A DNA stretch of 42,022 nucleotides, from positions 1 through 42,022 of the forward strand of contig JBJOGJ010000003.1 of NCBI GenBank assembly GCA_046048295.1, given 5' to 3'. Below are positions 1-7,722 of the stretch, piece after piece (the stretch's first letter is position 1; the number at the start of each line of letters is the position of its first letter). The stretch is from CBDCWA01 sp046048295. Its GTDB lineage: Bacteria; Pseudomonadota; Alphaproteobacteria; Rhizobiales; Hyphomicrobiaceae. The notes beneath the pieces are model-generated. The model made no database searches and was not told the origin of the DNA. It worked only from the letters and a program-made list of their open reading frames with translations. The translations under genes and the position numbers were made by a program.

Positions 1-70
1 TGCCGTTTCTTAGCATAATCTCATCCGAATGTGCCAAATACGAGATATTCCTGATTGGAATAGACCGGCA

Positions 71-98
71 AGAAAAAGGGGCCAGAAATGGCCCCTTT
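71..98 (-). terminator. Rho-independent terminator of the TctC-type gene
   Basis: A perfect 10-bp stem (75-84 paired with 89-98) closes on a 4-nt loop. Read on the minus strand it is GC-rich and runs into TTTTTCTT. It lies about 37 bases past the stop codon at 135, the expected place for the 3' end of that transcript. Confidence 0.85.
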
Positions 99-134
99 CA
101 CGCTCCCAGTCTCGCTGAGGAATGCGGTTCGCGA

Positions 135-1421
135 CTACTTGCAGGCGAGTTCCCGGGCGGCGGAAGCCTGGTAGGTGAGCTTGCAGGTCATGCCTTCCTT
201 GAGGTCGCCGCGCTTGGCTTCCTTCCCGGCCACGGTGATCTTGGTGTTGCGGCCGCTAACCCGAGCCTTGCGCTCCTTGCCATCCGCCGCCACCGTGATC
301 CGCGCACCCTTACGCTTCACCGATACGAGTTTTCCATCCATTGTCTCGATCGGAATAACGGCCTTTGAGATTTGGATGTTGCCGCGGTAAGTGCGGGCGT
401 TTCCCGCCGCGTCGACGACATCGGGAGGGAACGTGAACAACTCCCCCACCGCCTTCTGTACGGTTTCGCCATCCAGGACTACCAGGTCAAACTTCCGCTT
501 CTTCATTTCAGCCTTGAAGGCATCGTCATTGGCGGTATCCATGAACGCTTTCCTGAGCGCCTCGACGCGATCGGCGGGGACCTTCGGCCCCACCGCATAG
601 GGACGTCCCCAGAGCTGCCCGCCAAGGATCAGCTTCAGAATCTGCTTTTCTTTTTCGGTTTTCACCAGGTCCATGACCAGCGGAACCGTCGGCAGATCCG
701 GATGTCTGTCCACAGCCATCTGGAGGAGAATCTTGACCTTCTTCTCCTTGAGCCATTGCGGGCGCGTTCCGACGACCGACGACCAAGACCAGCCGCAACG
801 ACCTTCGAGCTCGCCCTTCTCGATAGCGAAATTGATGTCGTTTCCACCCGGATAGCCGGTAATCAGCTTGAGCTTGGTGCCGAGTATGTTGTTGAGCATG
901 ATTGGATAAATGTCGGTGTCGGCGGCGGGGCCGGTGCCACCGACGACCATACCTCGTGTCTTCATGTCCTCCCAGGTATTGACGGGCACGGTGTGCCAGG
1001 AGGCACAGGTGGACACTTCACTGTTCAGGCTGCCGAGCCAGTTCAGCTTGGTGGAATCGTAGCCCACACCCTTCGTCTTGAAGACCTGCTCGGTCGGGAT
1101 CGCGCGGCCGAAGGTGGCGACCGCCGTACCGTCCTGCGGCAGCACATTGTAGAGCTCGTTGACGAGAATGATGCTGCCAGCGCCCGGCCGGTTTCGTGGA
1201 ACGAATTCAGGCTTGCCGGGGATATGTTTGCCCATATGCTTGGCCAGAAGGCGCGCATACTGATCGTAGCCGCCGCCGGAACTGTAGCCAATGTACATGG
1301 TTACGGTCTTGCCCTTGTAAAAATCAGCCACCTTGTCGGCGCTGGCTGTACTGGGCAACACCAGTCCGCCCGCTACAAGCGCCGGCAACGCAATTTTTCC
1401 AAAATCGAGAACTGAACGCAT
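135..1421 (-). CDS. TctC-type periplasmic solute-binding protein with extra C-terminal domain
   Basis: A 428-residue exported protein. The start at 1421 is chosen because a strong AGGAGG site lies just upstream and a typical signal peptide follows (basic start, hydrophobic core, then Ser-Thr-Ala-Ser-Ala-Asp). An in-frame start at 1544 would put 41 unlikely residues before it and has no ribosome site. Residues about 30-340 match the tripartite tricarboxylate transporter binding-protein (Bug/TctC) family, with the YIGYSSGGGYDQYAR and NRPGAGS segments. Family members usually stop near 320-330 residues. Here about 78 more (351-428) form a Thr/Lys/Val-rich beta-type segment with two cysteines that resembles DUF5666-like small beta domains. 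No TctA or TctB membrane gene is adjacent, so the partner permease must be elsewhere. The ligand is unknown, probably a carboxylate. The gene stands alone, with its own promoter candidate and terminator. Confidence 0.88.
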   Translation of the reverse strand: MRSVLDFGKIALPALVAGGLVLPSTASADKVADFYKGKTVTMYIGYSSGGGYDQYARLLAKHMGKHIPGKPEFVPRNRPGAGSIILVNELYNVLPQDGTAVATFGRAIPTEQVFKTKGVGYDSTKLNWLGSLNSEVSTCASWHTVPVNTWEDMKTRGMVVGGTGPAADTDIYPIMLNNILGTKLKLITGYPGGNDINFAIEKGELEGRCGWSWSSVVGTRPQWLKEKKVKILLQMAVDRHPDLPTVPLVMDLVKTEKEKQILKLILGGQLWGRPYAVGPKVPADRVEALRKAFMDTANDDAFKAEMKKRKFDLVVLDGETVQKAVGELFTFPPDVVDAAGNARTYRGNIQISKAVIPIETMDGKLVSVKRKGARITVAADGKERKARVSGRNTKITVAGKEAKRGDLKEGMTCKLTYQASAARELACK

Positions 1422-1903
1422 CTTCTGGAACCCTCCTTTGATGCTTCCGAATGCGCGCGTTTCGCGCGTCATTGCCAACTTGGGCTCAATCTCTTGAACC
1501 GAAATAAGCCTCTCATTTCGGGCCGAAATATTCAACAGACTCATCGGAGAATTTATGCAACAAACAACACAATAGCAAAAAATTATATTGTCTTTTCAAT
1601 AGTTTATTGTTTATGAGAAATTGCCAAAAACCACTCCATAAAACAACAAGACACAACCACCGAAAGGGAATTTCATAAGAGAATTATCGTAGCAAAAACA
1701 CATAGATTAAATTTAACCAGTTGAAATTCACCCGCCGAATATCACGATCATAAAATGATTTCCGCCAGCAAATGTGCCAGGCGCCCATACCCCTGACCAT
1801 CCTGTGCGGCACCGACCCGGAAGCAGATCGCTCTGCCCTGCCCCAGTCCTCGCCTCATTGCGCGAACAGGTGTAAGACACATCAACGAACACACATATGT
1901 TGC
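1422..1903. other. Divergent, locally AT-rich intergenic region
   Basis: These 482 bases separate the TctC-type gene (minus) from prfC (plus). About 1545-1760 is strikingly AT-rich compared with the rest of the window. It holds a promoter candidate and ACAATA/TATTGT inverted repeats for the minus-strand gene. I see no convincing gene inside. Open frames entering from either side lack ribosome sites. Confidence 0.8.
1569..1610 (-). promoter_or_regulatory. Candidate promoter and operator of the TctC-type gene
   Basis: A perfect TATAAT on the minus strand (1587-1582) could serve as a -10 element. No good -35 hexamer sits at the usual distance. Two copies of the arm pair ACAATA...TATTGT (1569-1574 with 1586-1591) and CAATA...TATTG (1597-1601 with 1605-1609) flank and overlap it, as expected for a repressor or activator site. 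The leader to the start codon would be about 150 nt. Confidence 0.4.
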
Positions 1904-3556
1904 ATGAGCACAACCGACATGGACGACACCAAATCCCAGCCGGGCGTAGAGGCGGCAGGCCCCGCCCTCGCACCCAGAGCCGCCCAGGCGCTCAAGGCCG
2001 AGATCGAGCGGCGGCGCACGTTTGCGATCATCTCCCACCCGGACGCCGGCAAGACGACGCTGACCGAGAAACTCCTGCTGTTTGGTGGTGCCATCCAGCT
2101 CGCGGGCCAGGTACGCGCCAAGAAGAACCAGCAATCGACCCGCTCCGACTGGATGGCCATCGAGCAGGAGCGCGGCATCTCCGTCGTCACCTCGGTCATG
2201 ACCTTCGAGTATGGCGGCGCGGTATTCAACTTGCTCGACACTCCGGGCCACGAAGACTTCTCCGACCACACCTATCGCACCCTGACCGCCGTCGACAGCG
2301 CCATCATGGTGATCGACGCGGCGCGCGGCATCGAGGCCCGCACCCGCAAGCTGTTCGAGATCTGCCGCCTGCGCGACATCCCGATCATCACCTTCATCAA
2401 CAAGATGGACCGCGAGACCCGGGAACCGCTCGACCTGCTGGACGAGATCGAGAAAGTGCTGGCCCTCGACACCGCACCCATCGTGTGGCCGATCGGCCAG
2501 GGAAAGCTGTTCAAGGGGACATTCGGACTCGCTGACAACGTCCTCAGGCCGATGGACGACAGCGGCGAGGAGCATCGCCTGTCCGGCCCCGACGACCCCG
2601 CACTGCCGGCGTTGATGGGCGACGACGCCTACGCCGCCTGGCGCGACGAGGTCGAACTTGTCCGAGATGCCGCCAACGCCTTCGACGTGCAGTCCTTCCG
2701 CGAAGGCCACCTGACGCCGGTGTTGTTCGGCAGCGCCTTGAAGAATTTCGGCGTCCGCCACCTGCTCGACATGCTGATTGCGCACGCGCCCTCTCCCGTC
2801 GGCCAGAAGACCGACAAGCGGGTCATCGCGCCGACCGAGCCGAAGATGACGGGCGTCGTTTTCAAGATCCAGGCGAACATGGACAAGAACCATCGCGACC
2901 GCATCGCGTTCATGCGCATCGCGTCCGGCAAGCTGACGCGCGGCATGAAGGCGAAGCTGGTGCGCACCGGCAAGTCGTTCGTGCTTTCCGCACCCCAGTT
3001 CTTCTTCGCCCAGGATCGCTCGATCGCCGATGAAGCCTACGCCGGCGACGTCGTCGGCATACCGAACCGCGGCATGCTGCGCGTCGGCGACGCCATAACC
3101 GAGGGCGAGGACCTGACCTTCCTCGGCATCCCGAGCTTCGCCCCGGAGATCCTGCGCCGCGTCCGCCTTGACGACGCCATCAAGGCGAAGAAGCTGCGCG
3201 AGGCCCTGCAGCAGATGGCGGAGGAAGGCGTTGTCCAGATGTTCTCACCCATCGACGGCATGCCGCCCATCGTCGGCGTCATCGGCGTCCTGCAGCTCGA
3301 CGTGCTCGCCGACCGGCTGAAGCAGGAATACGGCCTGCCGACCGCCTTCGAGCCGGCCCAGTACGAAATCGTGCGCTGGATCGAGGCCGACACGGAGAAG
3401 GAGCTGCAGGCGTTCATCGCCAAGAACCGCTCGGCCATCGCCACCGACCTCGACGGCGACCACGTGTTCCTCGCCGGCTCGATGTTCAACCTCAACTGGG
3501 CAGCAGAGCGCGCGCCTGAGATCCGCTTCAAGGAGATCAAGACCACGATGGCGTGA
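1904..3556 (+). CDS. prfC: Peptide chain release factor 3
   Basis: A 550-residue translational GTPase that removes RF1/RF2 from the ribosome after peptide release. The GTP-binding motifs are intact: the P-loop SHPDAGKTT (G49-K50-T51), DTPGH with D112, and NKMD at 166-169. RF3-type domains follow and end in a sequence typical of the family. Length agrees with the usual 527-550. The start is uncertain within the first residues: ATG at 1904 or 1919 both fit and neither has a strong ribosome site. Longer in-frame extension upstream reads into the AT-rich intergenic region and is unlikely. The next gene starts 74 bases downstream on the same strand and may be co-transcribed, although no functional link is evident. 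Confidence 0.95.
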   Translation: MSTTDMDDTKSQPGVEAAGPALAPRAAQALKAEIERRRTFAIISHPDAGKTTLTEKLLLFGGAIQLAGQVRAKKNQQSTRSDWMAIEQERGISVVTSVMTFEYGGAVFNLLDTPGHEDFSDHTYRTLTAVDSAIMVIDAARGIEARTRKLFEICRLRDIPIITFINKMDRETREPLDLLDEIEKVLALDTAPIVWPIGQGKLFKGTFGLADNVLRPMDDSGEEHRLSGPDDPALPALMGDDAYAAWRDEVELVRDAANAFDVQSFREGHLTPVLFGSALKNFGVRHLLDMLIAHAPSPVGQKTDKRVIAPTEPKMTGVVFKIQANMDKNHRDRIAFMRIASGKLTRGMKAKLVRTGKSFVLSAPQFFFAQDRSIADEAYAGDVVGIPNRGMLRVGDAITEGEDLTFLGIPSFAPEILRRVRLDDAIKAKKLREALQQMAEEGVVQMFSPIDGMPPIVGVIGVLQLDVLADRLKQEYGLPTAFEPAQYEIVRWIEADTEKELQAFIAKNRSAIATDLDGDHVFLAGSMFNLNWAAERAPEIRFKEIKTTMA

Positions 3557-3630
3557 AGCCGCCAATTTGCGGGCCTCGCGCGGTTCGGTTTAGATATGGG
3601 CGGATCCCAGCCAACACGAGAGCCCGCCCC

Positions 3631-4824
3631 ATGACAGACCTGCCCGCCGCCTCCCCCGCCGTCACCAAAATCCTCGCGGCCATCGAGGCCGAGCCGCTGC
3701 TGCACAAGCTGACATGGGACGAGTGGATGGACGTCGGCCCGGCCTACCCGGCACGTGGCTTCCGCCAGAAGGACGTCTTTACCCGCTTCAACCGCAACGG
3801 TTACGACTGGGATATCCAGGGCATCCTCTACACACCGGATATCGAGGTGAACCCCGGCCTCGCCATCGTCATGTTCCACGGCGGCGCCGGCTCGTCCTAC
3901 GGCAAGGACACCACGCCGGACGGCCGCCCGGGCCTGCCCCGCGTGCTGGCGTCGATGGGCTTCAAGGTGCTCAACATGACCTACCCGGGCCACTATCCCC
4001 CAGGCGGCGTCTGGAAGGAGCCGGTCGCGACGCGCCAGCCCTGGTACCTGCTCGACCAGAAGCTGTCCGACGAGGAAATCTACGACCGCAACGTCAAGTG
4101 CACCTTCAACGTCATCCTGCAGGGCTCGGCGCAACTCGTCGACGAGAACCTGGCGGGCCGCAAGATCCTGGCGCACGGTCATTCGACAGGCGGGCCGATG
4201 GCGGCACACCTCCACCGCTTCGTGAAGAAGACGGAGGTGGCGGGCATCCTCGGATGGGGAAGCGGCGGCGCCGACGGCTGGCGAAAGGAATGGCGCGACA
4301 AGACTGGCGCCGAGCCAAATCGCGCCCACAAGTTCGACCACATGTCGCGACGTTCGCCGGACAGCTTCAAGAGCTCAGGCTACGTCAGCGACCCCGAGTT
4401 GTGCCCCTGGGGCGGGGCAGAAGGCTTCATCAAGTGGGCGGAGCCCGTCCGCTCACAGATGAAGACCGGCCTCTGCGACAACCAGCACATGGTGGCGCCG
4501 GAAGCGCTGGAGGAATACCCGGGCAAGACCGGCCTGCCACGCGAGGAGTTCTTCGATCACCTCCAGGACCCGAACCCGGCGTGGCTCAAAAAGGCAGCCG
4601 TACTGCTGATGGTCGGCGGCGACGACAAGGGGCACTGGGTGCACGGCAAAGAGGAAGAGGACAAACGCGAAGTCTTCATGGGCCGCAAGTACCAGGCCGC
4701 CGGCACCAAAGTGCATGTCCTCTATGTCCCGCGCTACGGCCATTACGGCATGATGGAGATGTACAACGAGCGCATCGCCTACTGCTGGGCCTGGGCGATC
4801 AGGAACGGGTATTTCCCGGCATGA
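3631..4824 (+). CDS. Alpha/beta-hydrolase-fold protein of unknown substrate
   Basis: A 397-residue protein with no signal peptide, so probably cytoplasmic. The alpha/beta hydrolase pattern is visible: an early strand and oxyanion-type segment (VMFHGGAGSSYGKD), a nucleophile elbow GHSTGG with Ser185, an acidic pair in VGGDDKGHW (Asp331/Asp332), and a late histidine in YGHYGMMEM (His371). These give a plausible Ser-Asp-His triad. The ATG at 3631 is the first that gives a normal N-terminus; earlier in-frame codons overlap the end of prfC. The protein is longer than simple esterases, with a helical insert between the elbow and the acidic residue. Esterase, amidase or dehalogenase-like roles are all possible. 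A strong terminator follows immediately. Confidence 0.8.
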   Translation: MTDLPAASPAVTKILAAIEAEPLLHKLTWDEWMDVGPAYPARGFRQKDVFTRFNRNGYDWDIQGILYTPDIEVNPGLAIVMFHGGAGSSYGKDTTPDGRPGLPRVLASMGFKVLNMTYPGHYPPGGVWKEPVATRQPWYLLDQKLSDEEIYDRNVKCTFNVILQGSAQLVDENLAGRKILAHGHSTGGPMAAHLHRFVKKTEVAGILGWGSGGADGWRKEWRDKTGAEPNRAHKFDHMSRRSPDSFKSSGYVSDPELCPWGGAEGFIKWAEPVRSQMKTGLCDNQHMVAPEALEEYPGKTGLPREEFFDHLQDPNPAWLKKAAVLLMVGGDDKGHWVHGKEEEDKREVFMGRKYQAAGTKVHVLYVPRYGHYGMMEMYNERIAYCWAWAIRNGYFPA

Positions 4825-4832
4825 GAAACAAA

Positions 4833-4866
4833 GAAGGGCGCCCGGTGGGGCGCCCTTCAACTTTTC
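4833..4866. terminator. Bidirectional rho-independent terminator
   Basis: A perfect 11-bp GC-rich stem (4833-4843 with 4848-4858) with a 4-nt loop lies between two convergent genes. On the plus strand it runs into AACTTTTC, and on the minus strand into TTTGTTTCTC. It can therefore end transcripts from both the hydrolase and the TadG-like gene. Confidence 0.85.
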
Positions 4867-4882
4867 GGATCTTGCCGCAGTG

Positions 4883-6343
4883 CTACTTGGCGATCCGGAG
4901 CGTGGAGATCTGCAGTGCGATCTCACGGAAGGCCTGGCGAAGCTCGTCGCCCGACGACGAGTTGAAGAAGTGGCTCGGGCTCGTCGCACAGTCACGCATG
5001 GTGTTGAAAGCCCAGCCCGAGTTTCCGATGGCGAAACCGATCGTGTAGACCGTGATCCCCGCCTCCTTCATCTTGTGGCAGATCTGCTGGGCGTGCGCGG
5101 AGACCTGCGAGGTGTTGGCGTTGCCACCACCATAGTAGTTGTATTCGCCGTCGGTCAGCAGGATCGCGATCTTCCTCAGCTTCGGCTCGCCTTTGGAGTT
5201 CATCTCGGTGAGCTCGGCATAGGGGCGCGGCGTGCTGGTCGCCGGCCAGATCGTTGCCCAGTTTGGCGAGATCATGTGCCATGCCCAGGCCGTGCCGAGT
5301 GCGCCGGCGGTCATGCCGGAGGACGAGAAGCTGTCGATCCTCGACTTCAGCGCATCCTTGTCGTTCGACAGCGGCATGACGGTGGCCCACGGCGTGCAAT
5401 TGGTCGAAGTCGAGCCGTTCTCCTCGTTCCATGTCGGGATCCAGCCCCTGCTGGCAGCAGTTCCGGTTCCCGGCGTCTGGTCGGTGTACTTGTAGACGTC
5501 CTGGCGATCGACGACGCACGTAGACATCGCCGGTGTTCCCGGGATTGCAGGCGAGCCCGGATCAGTCATGTACCGCGGCTTGTTCTTGCACGAGTTCTTG
5601 AGCTTGCCGTTGTTCCTGTAGCAGTTCGCCGGGTATTCGTATGTCGGCGGAACAGCGGGCGTGCCAGGCGTACCGGCGGGGTTCTTGCCAGTGACCGCCT
5701 CGAAATATTCGCCGACATTGACGGCAGGCGCAAACGGCACCAGCGCGACCTTCGAGGTATACTCGCTCTGGTCTTCCCAGATGACGATGTCGATCAGGTC
5801 CTTGGCGGCATCCTTCATGTCGTTGAGCTTGGAAGTGCCCATCGAACCCGTGACGTCGAGCATCATAGAGATCTCGATCGTCGACTGGCCATTGCCTCCA
5901 ACCGCGAGGATCGCCTCCGCGACGGCATTGATCTCCAGCCCGGGCACGCCGGCAACGCTGAGGAAAGGCGTCGCCACGACTGCATTCTGGATGGCGCGGA
6001 CGCGCGTCGCATTGTCGACCACTTCAAAGGTGGTCGTATCCGCATACGTTAGTTCCGACTTCATGCGGTTGTAGTATTCTTGAGCAGCGACCTTGGCGTC
6101 ATCGATCGAGCCGTTGGTCTGCAACACGCGTCCTGCCGCGAGCACGGCGGCGTCGAGGGCAGCCGTGTTCTGAGTTCTGGCGTTGAGATAACGGCCCATG
6201 TCAACCGCGCCACCGACCATGGCGACAACGGTCATGACGGTCAGGCCGAACAGAATAGCAATGCTTCCACTGCGGTCTGCCGCGAACTTTGCAACAACGC
6301 CGCCCTGACGACGCTGGTCGTGCTGTTTGATTTCTTTTGGCAT
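4883..6343 (-). CDS. TadG-like protein with von Willebrand factor A domain
   Basis: A 486-residue protein. The N-terminus has the TadE/TadG signature: a basic segment, then RSGSIAILFGL leading into one membrane helix (about 26-47). A pseudopilin-like stretch rich in Ala follows (55-75). The remainder is a von Willebrand A domain with a metal-binding DVTGSM motif (Asp163, Ser167), an inserted Pro/Gly/Cys-rich loop, and a LLTDGEYN segment. TadG-type proteins act in the cell envelope with Flp/Tad pili. No other tad gene lies in the window, so this is an orphan copy. The ATG at 6343 has a GGGAGTG ribosome site. Family membership is clear; a role in pilus assembly is only inferred. Confidence 0.88.
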   Translation of the reverse strand: MPKEIKQHDQRRQGGVVAKFAADRSGSIAILFGLTVMTVVAMVGGAVDMGRYLNARTQNTAALDAAVLAAGRVLQTNGSIDDAKVAAQEYYNRMKSELTYADTTTFEVVDNATRVRAIQNAVVATPFLSVAGVPGLEINAVAEAILAVGGNGQSTIEISMMLDVTGSMGTSKLNDMKDAAKDLIDIVIWEDQSEYTSKVALVPFAPAVNVGEYFEAVTGKNPAGTPGTPAVPPTYEYPANCYRNNGKLKNSCKNKPRYMTDPGSPAIPGTPAMSTCVVDRQDVYKYTDQTPGTGTAASRGWIPTWNEENGSTSTNCTPWATVMPLSNDKDALKSRIDSFSSSGMTAGALGTAWAWHMISPNWATIWPATSTPRPYAELTEMNSKGEPKLRKIAILLTDGEYNYYGGGNANTSQVSAHAQQICHKMKEAGITVYTIGFAIGNSGWAFNTMRDCATSPSHFFNSSSGDELRQAFREIALQISTLRIAK

Positions 6344-6765
6344 ATGAACACTCCCACACGCACTACGATCTGCTGCGAGAGTGTCAGCTGAAGCCTTCGA
6401 ATGCTCTGAAAAGGATTCGGGTATTCAATGCAAATGCTGACAATGGACGTAAGTCGGCGCTAACCACCCCAGTTGCGAACTGGTGAATGCCACGTCCACG
6501 AGCGTGCCAATTCAATGCACACTGCGCAATTCCGGCGCGGCGGCTAACCGGTCGTCAGGAATTGGCAGCGCCAGCCTTGTTCGGCGGTGAATCCGCAAAC
6601 TCGATTGCCGAGCTTTTCGGTAAGCCGATGTTATCTACCGCCAACGATTGCATTAATTCCGTATTCGGCCAGTTTTCACTGACAGGATGATCATACGTAC
6701 AATAACCTAACGAAAGTACAATGGCACAAAATCTATCGGACAAGCGAAGGATGGTCCTCCGCCCG
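6344..6765. other. Intergenic region upstream of the TadG-like gene
   Basis: These 422 bases lie between the aldo/keto reductase 3' end and the TadG-like start, both on the minus strand. Apart from a short inverted repeat at 6469-6483 I see no clear signal. Small open frames at 6487-6690 (plus) and 6555-6743 (minus) lack ribosome sites and recognisable protein features. No rho-independent terminator is evident after the reductase. Confidence 0.6.
6469..6483. repeat. Perfect inverted repeat, possible operator
   Basis: CCAGTT and AACTGG surround a 3-base centre, about 126 bases upstream of the TadG-like start codon. The size suits a dimeric regulator, but no family can be assigned. Confidence 0.35.
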
Positions 6766-7722
6766 TCATGACCTGTCCGGTGAATCGAGGCCGACGCCTA
6801 CGAGTTCACCGAAAAGGGCGCGGATCCTGGCAAGGTCGGCGTCGGGAAGCGGCGGCGCGTTTATGGAGGCGATATTGGAGACCATGTGCTCCCTGCTCCC
6901 GGTACCGAAGAGCACGACATCCACCCCTGGCTCATGGCGGACATACCGGTACGCCGCATCGATGACGCTCCGCGCCCGGCCCTCCCCGATCAGGAATGCG
7001 AGCGGCTCATCGCTCCCGCCCATGTCGCGAGGCAGCTTGCCTTCATCCGCGAGCTTGCGCACGGTCTCCGCCAGCAGCGCCGGTTTCGAGAAGACATTGC
7101 GAACGACGAACATCATCAGCGTACCAATGTCCTTCGCGCGCGTGGTGGGGAAAATGGTGCTGCGCGCGCTCTGGTGCATCATGTTGAAGGCCACCATGAT
7201 AACGTCCCAGCAATCATCAGCCACAGCGAGCTGCAATGCGTCATGGTCGTGATCGACGGGCGAGGATTCCGTGATTCCGAGCGCCCGAATGAGCCCTGCC
7301 TCGCGCATGCGCAGCAACTCCGGCACCAGCACCGACCTGGCATGCGCGTAGTCGCCGGGGCGAACGGCGTGCAGATGGAAGACATCGACGTAGTCGGTCC
7401 TCAGCCGGCGAAGCGATTCTTCCAGGTTGCGGCGGAGAATATCGGCCCCGATCAGCTTGCCGCCGTCCCGCATGCCCGACTTGGTGGAAACGACGACACT
7501 GTCACGCGCCACCTCAGCGACCGCGTCGCCAACGAGTTCCTCGGTCCCGTAGCTGCGGGCCGTGTCTATGAAATTGATGCCCTGGTCGAACCCGAAACGG
7601 ATGAGCGCAATGGATTCCTCACGGGCGAGGTTCCGCCGCATCCCGACGCGACTGTTGCCCCCGGCTCCCAGCCCCGCCACGCTCACCTTCAGCCCGCTCC
7701 GCCCGAGTGTGGTGTAGTTCAT
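6766..7722 (-). CDS. Aldo/keto reductase
   Basis: A 318-residue cytoplasmic NAD(P)H-dependent oxidoreductase with the TIM-barrel pattern of the family. It begins MNYTTLGRSGLKVS, a standard N-terminus. The catalytic tetrad is visible: Asp and Tyr in FIDTARSYG, Lys in STKSG, His in FHLHAV. The substrate cannot be told from sequence; relatives act on sugars, aldehydes or ketones. The start at 7722 has a GGAG site and fits the family. An upstream in-frame start at 7758 adds 12 unrelated residues. Its first 104 bases overlap, in another frame, the 3' end of the upstream Clp-N-like gene on the same strand, so the two are probably translated from one message. Confidence 0.92.
   Translation of the reverse strand: MNYTTLGRSGLKVSVAGLGAGGNSRVGMRRNLAREESIALIRFGFDQGINFIDTARSYGTEELVGDAVAEVARDSVVVSTKSGMRDGGKLIGADILRRNLEESLRRLRTDYVDVFHLHAVRPGDYAHARSVLVPELLRMREAGLIRALGITESSPVDHDHDALQLAVADDCWDVIMVAFNMMHQSARSTIFPTTRAKDIGTLMMFVVRNVFSKPALLAETVRKLADEGKLPRDMGGSDEPLAFLIGEGRARSVIDAAYRYVRHEPGVDVVLFGTGSREHMVSNIASINAPPLPDADLARIRALFGELVGVGLDSPDRS

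Noticed and set aside
372..1415. Long plus-strand open frame (347 codons) opposite the TctC-type gene
   Set aside because: High-GC codon bias leaves long open frames on the opposite strand. It has no ribosome site or recognisable fold, and the gene below it is certain.
3037..4341. Long minus-strand open frame (434 codons) across prfC and the hydrolase
   Set aside because: It crosses two confident plus-strand genes and lacks domain patterns, so it is a shadow.
3714..5048. Arg/Pro-rich plus-strand open frame (444 codons)
   Set aside because: Out-of-frame translation of the alpha/beta hydrolase; its composition is typical of a shifted frame.
6487..6690. Possible 67-residue protein in the region before the TadG-like gene
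   Set aside because: No ribosome site, and composition and length are compatible with chance.
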